A DNA stretch of 49,076 nt from the NCBI GenBank assembly GCA_030619865.1, contig JAUXAP010000005.1:1-49076 (forward strand), given 5' to 3'. The stretch is from Dehalococcoidia bacterium. GTDB taxonomy: Bacteria > Chloroflexota > Dehalococcoidia > Dehalococcoidales > JAUXAP01. The notes under the pieces are model-generated. The model ran no database searches and was not told the origin of the DNA. It saw only the letters and a program-made list of their open reading frames with translations. The translations under genes and the position numbers were made by a program. Positions 30,986-39,601 of the stretch are shown piece by piece (positions within the stretch are counted from its first letter, which is position 1; each line of letters begins with the position of its first letter).

Positions 30986-31585
30986 GTGGAGATAAGCGCT
31001 AAGGAAAATATTGAGCTGCTGATAAGTACCTTGAGGTTGCACCTTGATGTGGTTGGGTCTGATGTAGCTCGAGCGGGAGCAGCAAGGGCTCTTGGAGACA
31101 GGGGAAGTAAAAGAGGGGTAGGCCCCCTTATTGAGGCACTAGACGATGAATATAGGATTGTCCGAGGGGAGGCAGCAATAGCTCTCGGGAAGATAAGGGA
31201 TAAGAGAGGGGTAGAACCCCTTATCCGGTCTCTGAAGGATGTAGAGGAGCACGTTCGAGGGTTGGCAGCAATAGCTCTTGGGAAAATAGGGGATGCCGGG
31301 GCAGTAGAACCCCTTATTGAGACGCTAGAGGATGTAGATTGGCTTGTCCGAGGGAGGGCAGCATATGGTCTTGGGAAGATGGGGGATGCCAGGGCAGTAG
31401 AACCCCTCATTAAGGCGCTAGAGGATGTAAATGAGGTTGCTAGATGGAACGCGGCAGGTGCTCTTGGAGAGATAAAAGATGCAAGGGCGGTAGAGCCTCT
31501 TACTCAGGCTCTGGAGGATGTAGATGAAGAGGTTCGAGAGGCTGCAAAAGAGGCTTTAGAGAAGATAAAGGCAAAGGAAAGCTAA
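30986..31585 (+). CDS. HEAT-repeat (PBS lyase-like) protein, start codon uncertain
   Basis: About 200 residues built almost wholly of HEAT-like repeats of 31 residues ([31 protein letters not shown]). Such proteins are protein-binding scaffolds; partner unknown. The track's TTG start (30938) is unlikely because a TATAAT (30931-30936) right before it would put the transcript start downstream of it. The SD AGGAGG (30980-30985) points to GTG 30986, which abuts the SD, or ATA 30992, which has a perfect 6-base spacing but is a very rare start. The given start is provisional. RsfS follows. Confidence 0.75.
   Translation: MEISAKENIELLISTLRLHLDVVGSDVARAGAARALGDRGSKRGVGPLIEALDDEYRIVRGEAAIALGKIRDKRGVEPLIRSLKDVEEHVRGLAAIALGKIGDAGAVEPLIETLEDVDWLVRGRAAYGLGKMGDARAVEPLIKALEDVNEVARWNAAGALGEIKDARAVEPLTQALEDVDEEVREAAKEALEKIKAKES
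31115..31582 (+). repeat. Five tandem 93-bp HEAT-repeat units
   Basis: In-frame units of 31 codons; neighbouring units share near-identical stretches such as GCAGTAGAACCCCT and GCTAGAGGATGTA, implying recent unit duplication or gene conversion. Confidence 0.8.
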
Positions 31586-31609
31586 AATATGGTGTACGGA
31601 GGCTAAATT

Positions 31610-31954
31610 CTGGAAGCGATAGAAGTGGCACGCAGGGTGGTTGAGGCGGCTAGTGATAAGCAGGCTATTGATATTGTGCTGCTAGATGCCCGGGGGGTAT
31701 GTAGCTTTGCTGATTATTTTGTGATATGCACCGGTGATAGCGAGAGGCAGATTAAGACTATTTATGAAGAGATTGAGCATATATTAAAAAAGGAAGGTGT
31801 GCTACCCCATCATCGTGAGGGTACGATAGATTCAGGATGGTTCCTTCTTGATTTTGGTGATGTTATCGTCCATATTTTTGCTCCCGCTGAGCGGGAATAT
31901 TACCAACTGGATGAGCTGTGGAGCCAGGCTGTCCCAGTGGTTAGGATTCAGTAA
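31610..31954 (+). CDS. rsfS: Ribosome silencing factor RsfS, probable CTG start
   Basis: Binds ribosomal protein uL14 and blocks subunit joining. The ORF track begins at GTG 31625 (MARRVV), which is 22 bases from any SD. Reading upstream in frame gives CTG-GAA-GCG-ATA-GAA-GTG-GCA, i.e. (M)EAIEVARRVVEAASDKQA, matching the usual RsfS opening. SD GGAGG (31598-31602) lies 7 bases before this CTG. ATT at 31607 is a less likely alternative. Family motifs DIVLLDARGVCSFADYFVICTGDSERQ and DSGWFLLDFGDVIVHIF are present. 114 residues. Its 3' end overlaps ndk on the other strand. Confidence 0.92.
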   Translation: MEAIEVARRVVEAASDKQAIDIVLLDARGVCSFADYFVICTGDSERQIKTIYEEIEHILKKEGVLPHHREGTIDSGWFLLDFGDVIVHIFAPAEREYYQLDELWSQAVPVVRIQ

Positions 31955-32367
31955 CCTAAGATTTCTTCCTTAGTAAAAAATAGCTTGATTTCCTCCTCGG
32001 CAGTCTCAATTGAGTCAGAGCCGTGGACGGTATTATGTTCAATATCTAAGCCGAAGTCGCCCCTGATAGTTCCTGCCTTAGCTTTGGCTGGATCAGTTGC
32101 TCCCATTGTTTCTCTGATTGCCTCCACCGCCTTTTTACCCTCAAACACAGCGGCAATTATCGGTGCCGAGGTAATATAGTTGACTAAACTATCAAAGAAA
32201 GGCTTATTTTTGTGGATGGCATAGTGTCGTTTGGCTAATGCTTCATCCAGTTGAAGCATCTTAAGCGCCACTAGCTTAAGCCCCCGACTCTCCAGGTGAG
32301 TGATAATAGTGCCAGCTAACCCCCTTTGCATGGCATCAGGCTTGATAAGAACTAGAGACCTTTCCAT
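31948..32367 (-). CDS. ndk: Nucleoside diphosphate kinase
   Basis: Transfers gamma-phosphate between nucleoside triphosphates and diphosphates. 139 residues with ERSLVLIKPDAMQRGL, the catalytic His in NTVHGSDSIETAEEEI, and ATDPAKAKAGTIRGDFG. The C terminus overlaps rsfS tail to tail by 7 bases. It begins 2 bases after the MDR gene, so the two are co-transcribed. Confidence 0.97.
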   Translation of the reverse strand: MERSLVLIKPDAMQRGLAGTIITHLESRGLKLVALKMLQLDEALAKRHYAIHKNKPFFDSLVNYITSAPIIAAVFEGKKAVEAIRETMGATDPAKAKAGTIRGDFGLDIEHNTVHGSDSIETAEEEIKLFFTKEEILGY

Positions 32368-32369
32368 GT

Positions 32370-33401
32370 TTAAGTCCCATTATTTTTCAATTGCACTTTA
32401 GTTCTTGTTATTAGAGGTTTCATTAGACCTACCACAGTTATGACTACATTTCCCTTTTTGTGCCCTTTTTCGACATACCTGTGGGCCTCGGCAATTTGTT
32501 CCAACGGATAGCGTCTATCTATGACCGATTTTAACTTTCCCGCCTCAATAAGCTCTCTGAGGAAAATTAAATTTTCAGTGTTTTCGCTTGATAACCCAAA
32601 TTTTACTTTCTTGCTGTTTGTCATTGAAGTCCACGGCGCTCGAACCATCTGTGACAGCCCAGGCTTACACATAAGATAGATTCCTATTTTCTTTAGCGAT
32701 CTTACACAACCTGAAAACGAACTCTTGCCTACCGTGTCAAAAATAATATCGTAGGTCTCACCGCTTCTGCTAAAATCCTCTTGAGTGTAATCAATTACCT
32801 TATCAGCTCCCAGAGATTTCACCAACTCTAAATTCGTGGTGCTGCATACTCCGGTAACTTCTGCCCCGAAGTACTTGGCAAGCTGTACCGCAAAAGTACC
32901 TACACTTCCAGAAGCGCCATAGATAAGGACTTTTTGTCCGCTCTGAATATTTCCCTTATCTCTAAGGAAAGACAATGCTGCAAGCCCCCCAACAGGAACA
33001 GCGGCGGCTTCCTCATAGGTCATATTGGCTGGTTTTATTGCCAGCGTCCCGTCCTCAGGCATACATCTGTACTCGGTATAAGTACCTGAACTCATCCCGG
33101 TAGATGCAAAAACCTGATCACCTTCTTTAAACAGCTTTACATCTTTGCCTACTGCTTCAATTTCCCCGGCTAACTCATGCCCCATTATTTTATTCCTTGG
33201 TTTTCTGAGACCCGCCAATATTCGCATGGGGAGCCACAAAAAGAAAGGGAATTTGAAACTTCGAATTTCACAGTCCGCTGGTGCTACTGTTGATGCAAAT
33301 ATTTTGATGAGTACTTCATTGTCCTTGGGAGTAGTTTTTTCTACCTCTTTGAGCTGAAGAACTTCCGGTGGTCCGTATCTCTCATATACAATCGCTTTCA
33401 T
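32370..33401 (-). CDS. Zinc-independent MDR family alcohol dehydrogenase/quinone oxidoreductase-like
   Basis: 343 residues of the medium-chain dehydrogenase/reductase superfamily. [87 protein letters not shown] (NADP-binding) and DYTQEDF. No structural-zinc Cys cluster, so it is a quinone oxidoreductase/enoyl reductase-like member. Substrate unknown. SD GAAGGA. It is the first gene of an MDR-ndk pair behind a TTGACA promoter. Confidence 0.88.
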   Translation of the reverse strand: MKAIVYERYGPPEVLQLKEVEKTTPKDNEVLIKIFASTVAPADCEIRSFKFPFFLWLPMRILAGLRKPRNKIMGHELAGEIEAVGKDVKLFKEGDQVFASTGMSSGTYTEYRCMPEDGTLAIKPANMTYEEAAAVPVGGLAALSFLRDKGNIQSGQKVLIYGASGSVGTFAVQLAKYFGAEVTGVCSTTNLELVKSLGADKVIDYTQEDFSRSGETYDIIFDTVGKSSFSGCVRSLKKIGIYLMCKPGLSQMVRAPWTSMTNSKKVKFGLSSENTENLIFLRELIEAGKLKSVIDRRYPLEQIAEAHRYVEKGHKKGNVVITVVGLMKPLITRTKVQLKNNGT

Positions 33402-33447
33402 ATTATCCTTCTTCTAACCGGGATTTCTATATTTCAAAGATGTGATA

Positions 33448-33476
33448 ATGTTAGTCTTGTTCTTACTGGATGTCAA
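33448..33476 (-). promoter_or_regulatory. Predicted sigma70 promoter for MDR-ndk
   Basis: Minus strand TTGACA (33476-33471, perfect -35), 17-base spacer, TAACAT (33453-33448). It lies 46 bases upstream of the MDR ATG. Confidence 0.6.
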
Positions 33477-33571
33477 GGCACCGAGTAGCCTGTTGTCAGT
33501 TCAATTGATATCTACGGCTAGATTGTCAGTTTATCCCCGTTCTAAATTATGTCTTTTCAACGAACTATTTA

Positions 33572-34252
33572 TTATCGGTGTTTTGGTTTAGTAATCGCTG
33601 GTCGCCTGAGATATAGTGGCTGTAAAGTAGCCAGGTCATCATAATTACCTGCTTTCAGCCGTTGTTGCCCCAGCTCAGCTAGAAAACTGGCTCGCCGCAA
33701 TCTAGCCGCTGAAGTTGATATTATTGCTCTTTGCTTAAGCTGCTTTCTTAGCCGGGTGGCGATAAATGGTATGAATTCACCGCAAAATATGGTTTTGGTA
33801 GTTATCTGTGAACATAATGCTTCGACAGTGGTTATATGCTCGGCAGTGAGCTGACGCCACCTATTACCTTTTTTCTGATATATGGCAGTGGCAATCTCTT
33901 CCCTACCGGCATTAAATATCGGGCAGATAGGCAAACCAGTCTCAGCATGCTGGTAAGCTTCTACTTCTAGAGTACTGATACCAACTATTGGGACTCCCAG
34001 ACTAAAAGCTAACCCCTTTGCCGTGCTGACTCCAACTCGTAATCCATTGAAGCTCCCCGGCCCTCTGGCTACGATAATGCAACTGACCGATTGAAGGCTT
34101 AACTTATTCTGATTTAGTAGATGGGTCAGGCGAGGTAGTAGCTCAATAGTATGGTTTTGTTCACAGCGCCAGGTTAATTCGACCAGCACTTCTCCGTCTT
34201 GGACGAGGGCCAAGCTAGCCGTAGTTGTTGAGGTATCTATGGCCAGTTGCAT
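33572..34252 (-). CDS. tsaB: tRNA t6A biosynthesis protein TsaB
   Basis: Partner of TsaD in threonylcarbamoylation of A37 in ANN-decoding tRNAs. 226 residues of the ASKHA fold: LAIDTSTTTASLAL, HTIELLPRLTHLL, IIVARGPGSFNGLRVGVSTAKGLAFSLGVPIVGISTLE. The C-terminal part is diverged, as is common. It is the last gene of thiL-tsaE-tsaB, starting 3 bases after tsaE. No TsaD or TsaC in the window. Confidence 0.95.
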   Translation of the reverse strand: MQLAIDTSTTTASLALVQDGEVLVELTWRCEQNHTIELLPRLTHLLNQNKLSLQSVSCIIVARGPGSFNGLRVGVSTAKGLAFSLGVPIVGISTLEVEAYQHAETGLPICPIFNAGREEIATAIYQKKGNRWRQLTAEHITTVEALCSQITTKTIFCGEFIPFIATRLRKQLKQRAIISTSAARLRRASFLAELGQQRLKAGNYDDLATLQPLYLRRPAITKPKHR

Positions 34253-34255
34253 TAG

Positions 34256-34768
34256 CTATTCAGCCCTTTCCTTGAGTTGGGCTAGTATCTCTGAATAACG
34301 TTTGCCGCTGGGTTTAATTTGAAAACTACGCTCAGTATCAGAAAGATAGCTTATTTGAATCAGGAGGTGCTCTGTTGGCAGCGCACTTAATCCCTTTTCG
34401 GCCCATTCCACTACACAAACACCATTACCATATAGATATTCATCCAAGCCCAATTCCTCAATTTCTTCTATGTGGTCAAGCCGATACAGGTCTATATGAT
34501 ATAAAGGCAGCCTGCCGTAAAGTTCCCTCATGATGACAAAGGAGGGGCTTAGCGTGTATTCTTTAATATTTAGCCCCCAAGCAATACCCTGGGTGAGGCA
34601 GGTCTTACCTGTCCCCAAGCTGCCAACGAGGAGGAAAATATCGCCAAGTAGGGCTAACTTGCCGATACGGACTCCGAACCTCTGGGTCTGCTCCGGACTG
34701 CGACTAATTAGCTCAAAGCAGTTCATAGCTATTCTGTCTGGTGAATTTAGAGACTGACTTGGCTTCAT
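34256..34768 (-). CDS. tsaE: tRNA t6A biosynthesis ATPase TsaE
   Basis: ATPase that drives the TsaBD complex. Start set at ATG 34768, which overlaps the thiL TGA (ATGA), rather than the track start seven codons upstream; 170 residues. Walker A GSLGTGKT, then LTQGIAWGL, SPSFVIMREL, HIDLYRLDHIEEIEELGLDEYL and VVEWAEKG are TsaE signatures. An internal ATG (MNCFELIS) is also possible. Confidence 0.95.
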   Translation of the reverse strand: MKPSQSLNSPDRIAMNCFELISRSPEQTQRFGVRIGKLALLGDIFLLVGSLGTGKTCLTQGIAWGLNIKEYTLSPSFVIMRELYGRLPLYHIDLYRLDHIEEIEELGLDEYLYGNGVCVVEWAEKGLSALPTEHLLIQISYLSDTERSFQIKPSGKRYSEILAQLKERAE

Positions 34769-35760
34769 CTTAAAGTAAAATGCTCCCATCCCACCTTAGT
34801 CAGATTAAAGGGATTCCCTTTGCTATCAACCAAGGTTACTGCGCCTATCTTATCAGCTACAACTTCACCGATTACTGTCACCGGGCGGGAGGTTGCTGTT
34901 CTTACTTTATCAACGACCTGAGCGCTTCCGGTAAATAGCAATTCATAGTCCTCGCCACCGGATAGGGCTAGCTCAAGCGCCCTATCACCGAAGTTAGTCT
35001 TAACTGTGGGCAGGATAGGCACACGGTCAACTTCTATTCGGGCGCTAACCTGGCTGGCTTTACATATATGGTCCAGGTCGGAAATAAGCCCATCGCTAAT
35101 ATCTATAGCTGTTTTCACCCCTTGTTCTACCAGTAGTTGTCCTTCAGCTATTCGGGGGTAGGGGCGAAGGAAAGCTTCTTTTAAGCAAGCAGTAGCTTCA
35201 GGGGAGAATTGAAGTTGCTTACTAAGCGTCTCTGCCCCAGCGGCGGCAGCACCTAAATAACCAGTAACAGCTACTTTCTCACCAGGCTTAGCTGCTGAGC
35301 GGCTGAGTACATGTTTATCCTGACTTTTGGTGCTGCCAAGAATAGTAATGCTAATAGTGACCAGAGGTGCACTACTTGTATCGCCACCGACTATAGCTAC
35401 TTCAAACTGCTTTGCCAGTTCAATTATTCCTTTGTAGAGGGCAATAACCTCTTCTACTTCGGTAGAGTCGGGTAAGGCTAATGATACCAATGCATACCTA
35501 GGCAAGCCGCCCATAGCGGCAATATCACTCAGGTTGACTGCCAGTGCTTTCCAACCCAGCTCTTCCCAGGAAATTATATCCAAGGAAAAGTGTACACCTT
35601 GAATAAGAGAATCAACAGTAGCTAGTTGAATTGAGGCATCGCCGTGCCAGGCAGCTGCGTCATCACCAATACCGATTAGAAGTTGATTATTGGGCGAAGT
35701 ACCAACCGTTTTAGCCAGGAGGTCAATCAGCCCGAATTCCCCCAGTTCCGAGAGCTTCAT
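34765..35760 (-). CDS. thiL: Thiamine-monophosphate kinase
   Basis: Phosphorylates thiamine phosphate to thiamine diphosphate. Start set at ATG 35760 (MKLSELGEFGLIDLLAK), 331 residues, because the longer track start precedes the promoter -10. GIGDDAAAW, TVDSLIQGVHF, GWKALAVNLSDIAAMGG, VGGDTS, AIDISDGLISDLDHICKASQVSA and ALSGGEDYELLFT are the ThiL motifs. No SD is seen. The TATAAT ends only 6 bases before the ATG, indicating leaderless translation. Confidence 0.95.
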   Translation of the reverse strand: MKLSELGEFGLIDLLAKTVGTSPNNQLLIGIGDDAAAWHGDASIQLATVDSLIQGVHFSLDIISWEELGWKALAVNLSDIAAMGGLPRYALVSLALPDSTEVEEVIALYKGIIELAKQFEVAIVGGDTSSAPLVTISITILGSTKSQDKHVLSRSAAKPGEKVAVTGYLGAAAAGAETLSKQLQFSPEATACLKEAFLRPYPRIAEGQLLVEQGVKTAIDISDGLISDLDHICKASQVSARIEVDRVPILPTVKTNFGDRALELALSGGEDYELLFTGSAQVVDKVRTATSRPVTVIGEVVADKIGAVTLVDSKGNPFNLTKVGWEHFTLR

Positions 35761-35766
35761 AGTGGG

Positions 35767-35795
35767 ATTATAGCATGCCTGTATTCGAGCCACAA
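35767..35795 (-). promoter_or_regulatory. Promoter implying a leaderless thiL mRNA
   Basis: Minus strand TTGTGG (35795-35790), 17-base spacer ending TGC, TATAAT (35772-35767), making an extended -10 (TGCTATAAT). CCCACT separates it from the ATG at 35760, so transcription should start at or next to the A of ATG. Confidence 0.6.
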
Positions 35796-35804
35796 AAGTT
35801 AGAT

Positions 35805-35833
35805 TTGAAAAGGTCGTCCATTTGCGTTATAAA
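35805..35833 (+). promoter_or_regulatory. Predicted sigma70 promoter for thrC
   Basis: TTGAAA (35805-35810), 17-base spacer, TATAAA (35828-35833), 29 bases before the thrC ATG. Confidence 0.6.
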
Positions 35834-35862
35834 TATGTTGGAGCTTAAACTAAAGGGTGATG

Positions 35863-36915
35863 ATGAAACCTGGAGTTCTGGTTAAGTATAGAGACTTCCT
35901 TCCGATTACCTCTAATACGCCGCTGTTTTCCTTGGGAGAGGGAGACACCCCTCTGGTCAGGTGCAGCCAGTTGGAGAAAGTAACCGGTTGCGGGGAACTG
36001 TACTTCAAGCTAGAGGGATGTAATCCTACCGGCTCATTTAAGGACAGGGGAATGGTGGTCGCTGTAGCTAAAGCATTGGAGGCAAGCAGCAGGGCGATAA
36101 TATGTGCCTCAACTGGCAATACCAGTGCCTCAGCTGCAGCTTATGCTGCTTACTGTGGGCTTACCGCTATTATTATCGTGCCCAAAGGTAAGATTGCGCT
36201 GGGTAAACTGGCTCAAGCTATTGTCTATGGAGCTAAAATAGTCACTATTGATGGAAATTTTGACCAGGCTCTGAATATAGTGCGAAGCCTAACTGAGAAG
36301 CACCCAGTTACTCTAGTAAACTCGGTTAATCCCCACCGGATAGAGGGACAAAAAACGGCTGCTTTTGAGATTGTTGATGCTTTAGGTGAGGCTCCTGACT
36401 ATCTTTTTATCCCGGTAGGTAATGCCGGTAATATCACCGCCTACTGGAAGGGTTTTGTGGAATACTTTCAAGTAGGTAGAGCTAAGAAGAAACCTAGAAT
36501 GATGGGCTTTCAAGCCGAGGGTGCTGCCCCTATTGTTCGGGATCATGTTATTGAAGAGCCGGAGACGGTTGCCTCAGCGATACGAATCGGCAATCCAGCT
36601 AGCTGGCAAAAGGCTGTTGCCGCTCGTGATGAGTCTGAAGGCATTATTGATATGGTCAGTGATGAAGAGATTATGGCGGCTCATCGGCTTCTGGCCACTA
36701 AAGGAGGGGTCTTTGGTGAACCAGCTTCAGCAGCTTCCTTAGCCGGGCTCATTAAGCTTTCTCAAAAAGGGATGAACCTTTCGCAAAAGAGGGTGGTTTG
36801 TGTGGTAACCGGTACCGGATTGAAGGATACCGATACCGTTCTGAAAAGTGCCGAGCCCTTTCTTGAGCTTCCGGTTGATTTAGGCGCTGTGGAGAAGGCT
36901 TTAGGCTGGGGTTAG
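35863..36915 (+). CDS. thrC: Threonine synthase
   Basis: PLP enzyme converting O-phosphohomoserine to threonine. Start set at ATG 35863, 5 bases after AAAGGG; the track begins two codons upstream at GTG. 350 residues. PLP lysine in GCNPTGSFKDRGM; STGNTSASAAAYAAYCGL; the phosphate loop IPVGNAGNITAYWKGF. It is the short form without the N-terminal extension. Divergent from thiL. Confidence 0.94.
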   Translation: MKPGVLVKYRDFLPITSNTPLFSLGEGDTPLVRCSQLEKVTGCGELYFKLEGCNPTGSFKDRGMVVAVAKALEASSRAIICASTGNTSASAAAYAAYCGLTAIIIVPKGKIALGKLAQAIVYGAKIVTIDGNFDQALNIVRSLTEKHPVTLVNSVNPHRIEGQKTAAFEIVDALGEAPDYLFIPVGNAGNITAYWKGFVEYFQVGRAKKKPRMMGFQAEGAAPIVRDHVIEEPETVASAIRIGNPASWQKAVAARDESEGIIDMVSDEEIMAAHRLLATKGGVFGEPASAASLAGLIKLSQKGMNLSQKRVVCVVTGTGLKDTDTVLKSAEPFLELPVDLGAVEKALGWG

Positions 36916-36990
36916 CAGTACCTCACATTAGGTCATTCAGATATAATTAGACAAGAACGAGCAACAATATCAATCTGAGGCGTATGGCTA

Positions 36991-38208
36991 ATGAAATTGA
37001 AACATTTACACTATGGCTGGGTTACGGTTATTATCGCTACCTGTCTCTTCGCTGTACAAGGAATTGTAGTTTACACTTTTGGCGTATTTTTAATCCCGTT
37101 GGCAACAGCCTTTACCTGGGACAGGGGAGTCTTATCAGGTGCTGTTTCAGTGGCTTGGTTAGTATCTGGACTTCTGGCTATCCTTAGCGGAAGATTAAGT
37201 GATAGATATGGTCCCCGTGTCTTGGTTACTATTAGTGGACTGCTAGTCGGAGCAGGATTTTTATTAATGTCACAGATTAACTCATTATGGCAAGTATATT
37301 TAGCCCGGGGATTTCTTATGGGGGTTGGTGGCGCTTGTGTTTTCATTCCTATTATGTCTACCATACCCAGGTGGTTTGCCAGTAAGAGAGGGATAGCTAT
37401 TGGAATTGTTTCTGCTGGGTTCGGCTTAGGTGGGATGTTTGCGCCACCCTTAGCTCAATGGCTTATATCTGGCTATGGTTGGCGCCAAGCCTTTCTTATT
37501 CTGGGCTTAATAGTCTTAGCCATCAATGTCCCCTTGGCGCAATTTATGAAACACAGCCCCCAACGGATGGGACTCAAGCCGTATGGGGAGGCTGAACCAA
37601 CAGAAACTAAACAACCCTCAGCTATAGAGGGGGTTTCTTTTAAACAAGCAATTAAAACCAGCCGCCTTTGGCTCTTTAGTGTAATACTAGCCGGCTTCTG
37701 GTTTTGTATGCAAGTGATAATTGTTCATCTTGCCCCTTACGCTACTGATATCGGAATTCCAGCGGCAATAGCCGCCAGTATGCTAGCTGTTATTGGTGGG
37801 TGTAGTGTTATCGGGCGGCTCTTCATGGGCTTTATCTCCGACAGGGTAAGCAGTAGGGTAGCCTTGATTGCCTGTGTTACCGCTGCAACATTAGCTCTAA
37901 TATGGCTTACATTTGCTAAAGAAATCTGGATGTTCTATATATTTGCTGTGGTCTTTGGCATTGCCTATGGGGCTATAGTTCCACTAGAAATAACCTTACC
38001 GGTGAAATTATTTGGTCTTCGCTCTTTAGGGGCGATACTTGGGGGCATCATGTTTATTAGTACTATTGGTGGAGCTTTAGGGGCGCCTGTAGCTGGAAGT
38101 ATCTTTGATGCAAAGGGAAGTTACGATTTAGCTTTACTAGCCAGTGTAATAGTTAGTGCGCTGGCTCTCATCCTTAGTCTGATTTTATTGCGTTCCAAGG
38201 AGACGTAG
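36991..38208 (+). CDS. MFS transporter (monocarboxylate/oxalate-formate-like)
   Basis: 405 residues with about 12 hydrophobic segments. The MFS signature SGRLSDRYGPRVLVTISGL follows helix 2, repeated in the second half as GFISDRVSSR. HYGWVTVIIATCLFAVQGIVVYTFGVFLIPL at the N terminus and PRWFASKRGIAIGI fit the monocarboxylate porter/OFA group. The substrate is probably a small carboxylate, not determinable. A lone TATAAT (36942-36947) lies upstream. Plasma membrane protein. Confidence 0.92.
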   Translation: MKLKHLHYGWVTVIIATCLFAVQGIVVYTFGVFLIPLATAFTWDRGVLSGAVSVAWLVSGLLAILSGRLSDRYGPRVLVTISGLLVGAGFLLMSQINSLWQVYLARGFLMGVGGACVFIPIMSTIPRWFASKRGIAIGIVSAGFGLGGMFAPPLAQWLISGYGWRQAFLILGLIVLAINVPLAQFMKHSPQRMGLKPYGEAEPTETKQPSAIEGVSFKQAIKTSRLWLFSVILAGFWFCMQVIIVHLAPYATDIGIPAAIAASMLAVIGGCSVIGRLFMGFISDRVSSRVALIACVTAATLALIWLTFAKEIWMFYIFAVVFGIAYGAIVPLEITLPVKLFGLRSLGAILGGIMFISTIGGALGAPVAGSIFDAKGSYDLALLASVIVSALALILSLILLRSKET

Positions 38209-38241
38209 TGTCCTGTTGACCAAAACAAGGTATCCTAAAGA

Positions 38242-38254
38242 GCGTATCATACGC
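38242..38254. repeat. Short palindrome upstream of folE
   Basis: GCGTA-TCA-TACGC, a perfect 5-bp inverted repeat immediately before a TATAAT (38256-38261). It could be an operator. Confidence 0.35.
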
Positions 38255-38292
38255 CTATAATTATGTTGTAATAACGTTAAAGGAGGATTAAA

Positions 38293-38859
38293 GTGTTCAA
38301 CGAGGCTCAAATTATAAAAGCAGTAGCTTCTATCATTAAAGCTATTGGGGAAGACCCAAAAAGAGAAGGCTTGGTGGATACCCCCAAGCGTGTGGCAGAG
38401 ATGTATGCCGAGCTTTTTATGGGACTTGGTAAGGACCCGAAGGATGAACTAACGGCAAGTTATGAAGAAGGACACCGGGAAATGGTAATTGTGAGGGATA
38501 TCCCCTTTTATTCTATGTGTGAGCATCACCTTTTGCCGTTTTGCGGCACAGTTCATATAGGCTATGTCCCAGATGTTAGCGGGCGTATTGTTGGTATCAG
38601 CAAATTAGCCAGAGTGGTAGAAATCATTGCTAGGCGTCCTCAGATTCAGGAGAGAATGACTACTCAAATTGCTGATACCATTGTTGATGGAATTAAGCCT
38701 GATGGGGTAGGGGTAGTTGTTCAGGCTGAACATCAGTGTATGATTATGCGTGGTATCAAGAAACCAGGAAGCTCTATTATTACCTCGGCTCTGAGGGGCA
38801 CCTTCCGCAGTAAAGTAAAAACTAGGAACGAATTTTTCTCTCTATTAGAGGGTAGATAG
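38293..38859 (+). CDS. folE: GTP cyclohydrolase I
   Basis: First step of folate/pterin synthesis, GTP to dihydroneopterin triphosphate. GTG start behind AAAGGAGG. 188 residues with DTPKRVAEMYAELF, the zinc and active-site FYSMCEHHLLPFCGTVHIGYVP, GISKLARVVEIIARRPQIQERMT and QAEHQCMIMRG. Normal length. Convergent with the racemase-like gene, with only an 18-base gap containing a T-run. Confidence 0.96.
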   Translation: MFNEAQIIKAVASIIKAIGEDPKREGLVDTPKRVAEMYAELFMGLGKDPKDELTASYEEGHREMVIVRDIPFYSMCEHHLLPFCGTVHIGYVPDVSGRIVGISKLARVVEIIARRPQIQERMTTQIADTIVDGIKPDGVGVVVQAEHQCMIMRGIKKPGSSIITSALRGTFRSKVKTRNEFFSLLEGR

Positions 38860-38877
38860 GCTTATTATCTTTTTTAA

Positions 38878-39558
38878 TCACCCTTGAAGTAGGCAAAGCG
38901 CCTTGTTAAAAGCCGCTTGGTTACTGGTAACCACCGGTAGGCCGAAAGCTGCTTTCAATTGGGGGATAGCTTCCATGGCTCGGAAATTGGTGCAGGAAAA
39001 GAAGAGGCAATCGGGATTTAGCCCTTGAATCTTCTCTTTAGTGAATTGGACGATTTGGTCCACACCTACCTGTGCGATGGCGAAGTTCTCGGAGATTCCT
39101 AAGCCAAAGATACCAATGGCCTCCAGCCCTGACGCTTCAATACTGCTCTTGATGCGCTGATTGAGTTCGTCCACGTATGGGGTAAGGATGAGCACCTTCT
39201 TTGCCTCTGTTGCGACTAAGGCCTCATTAACGGATTCGATGACACTGACCACGGGGGATGTGGTCACAGCGGATATCTCGGCGCACATCTTCCGGGCGTA
39301 GTCACGCCCACGTAAGGCACCACCGGAGGTGCAACCAAAGACCACTACATGGGGACGCACCGTGCTTAAGTCCTTGGCTGCCGGAAGAGTAAACTCATCA
39401 AGCATGCGCTCCTCACCGGCGACGGTGGTCTCCTCCATATACATTCGTGCCGTGTGCAGGCTGACATTTTGGGGCAGATGGCGGTAGAAATCGGGCTCCA
39501 TCACGGAGTTAGAAGAGGGCACAATAAGCCCCATGCGCTGCTGCTCTTTGGCAATCAT
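38878..39558 (-). CDS. Maleate isomerase/Asp-Glu racemase-like protein
   Basis: 226 residues of the Asp/Glu/hydantoin racemase superfamily, closest in layout to maleate cis-trans isomerase and arylmalonate decarboxylase. N-terminal GLIVPSSNSVMEPDF is the maleate isomerase opening. The two catalytic Cys are in VVVFGCTSGGAL and LFFSCTNFRAME. SD GGAAAGGA. It is the last gene of the enolase-flavoprotein-DUF6282 operon. The exact substrate is not assigned; both Cys present argues for isomerase or racemase rather than decarboxylase. Confidence 0.85.
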   Translation of the reverse strand: MIAKEQQRMGLIVPSSNSVMEPDFYRHLPQNVSLHTARMYMEETTVAGEERMLDEFTLPAAKDLSTVRPHVVVFGCTSGGALRGRDYARKMCAEISAVTTSPVVSVIESVNEALVATEAKKVLILTPYVDELNQRIKSSIEASGLEAIGIFGLGISENFAIAQVGVDQIVQFTKEKIQGLNPDCLFFSCTNFRAMEAIPQLKAAFGLPVVTSNQAAFNKALCLLQG

Positions 39559-39601
39559 ATTGAGTTCCTTTCCAGTTTAGGCAAAGCTCTCTCCACCTTT
39601 T

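Noticed and set aside
30925-31410. 161-residue minus-strand ORF with internal repeats (RGST...FPRAIAA)
   Set aside because: Repeats are the reverse image of the HEAT units on the plus strand.
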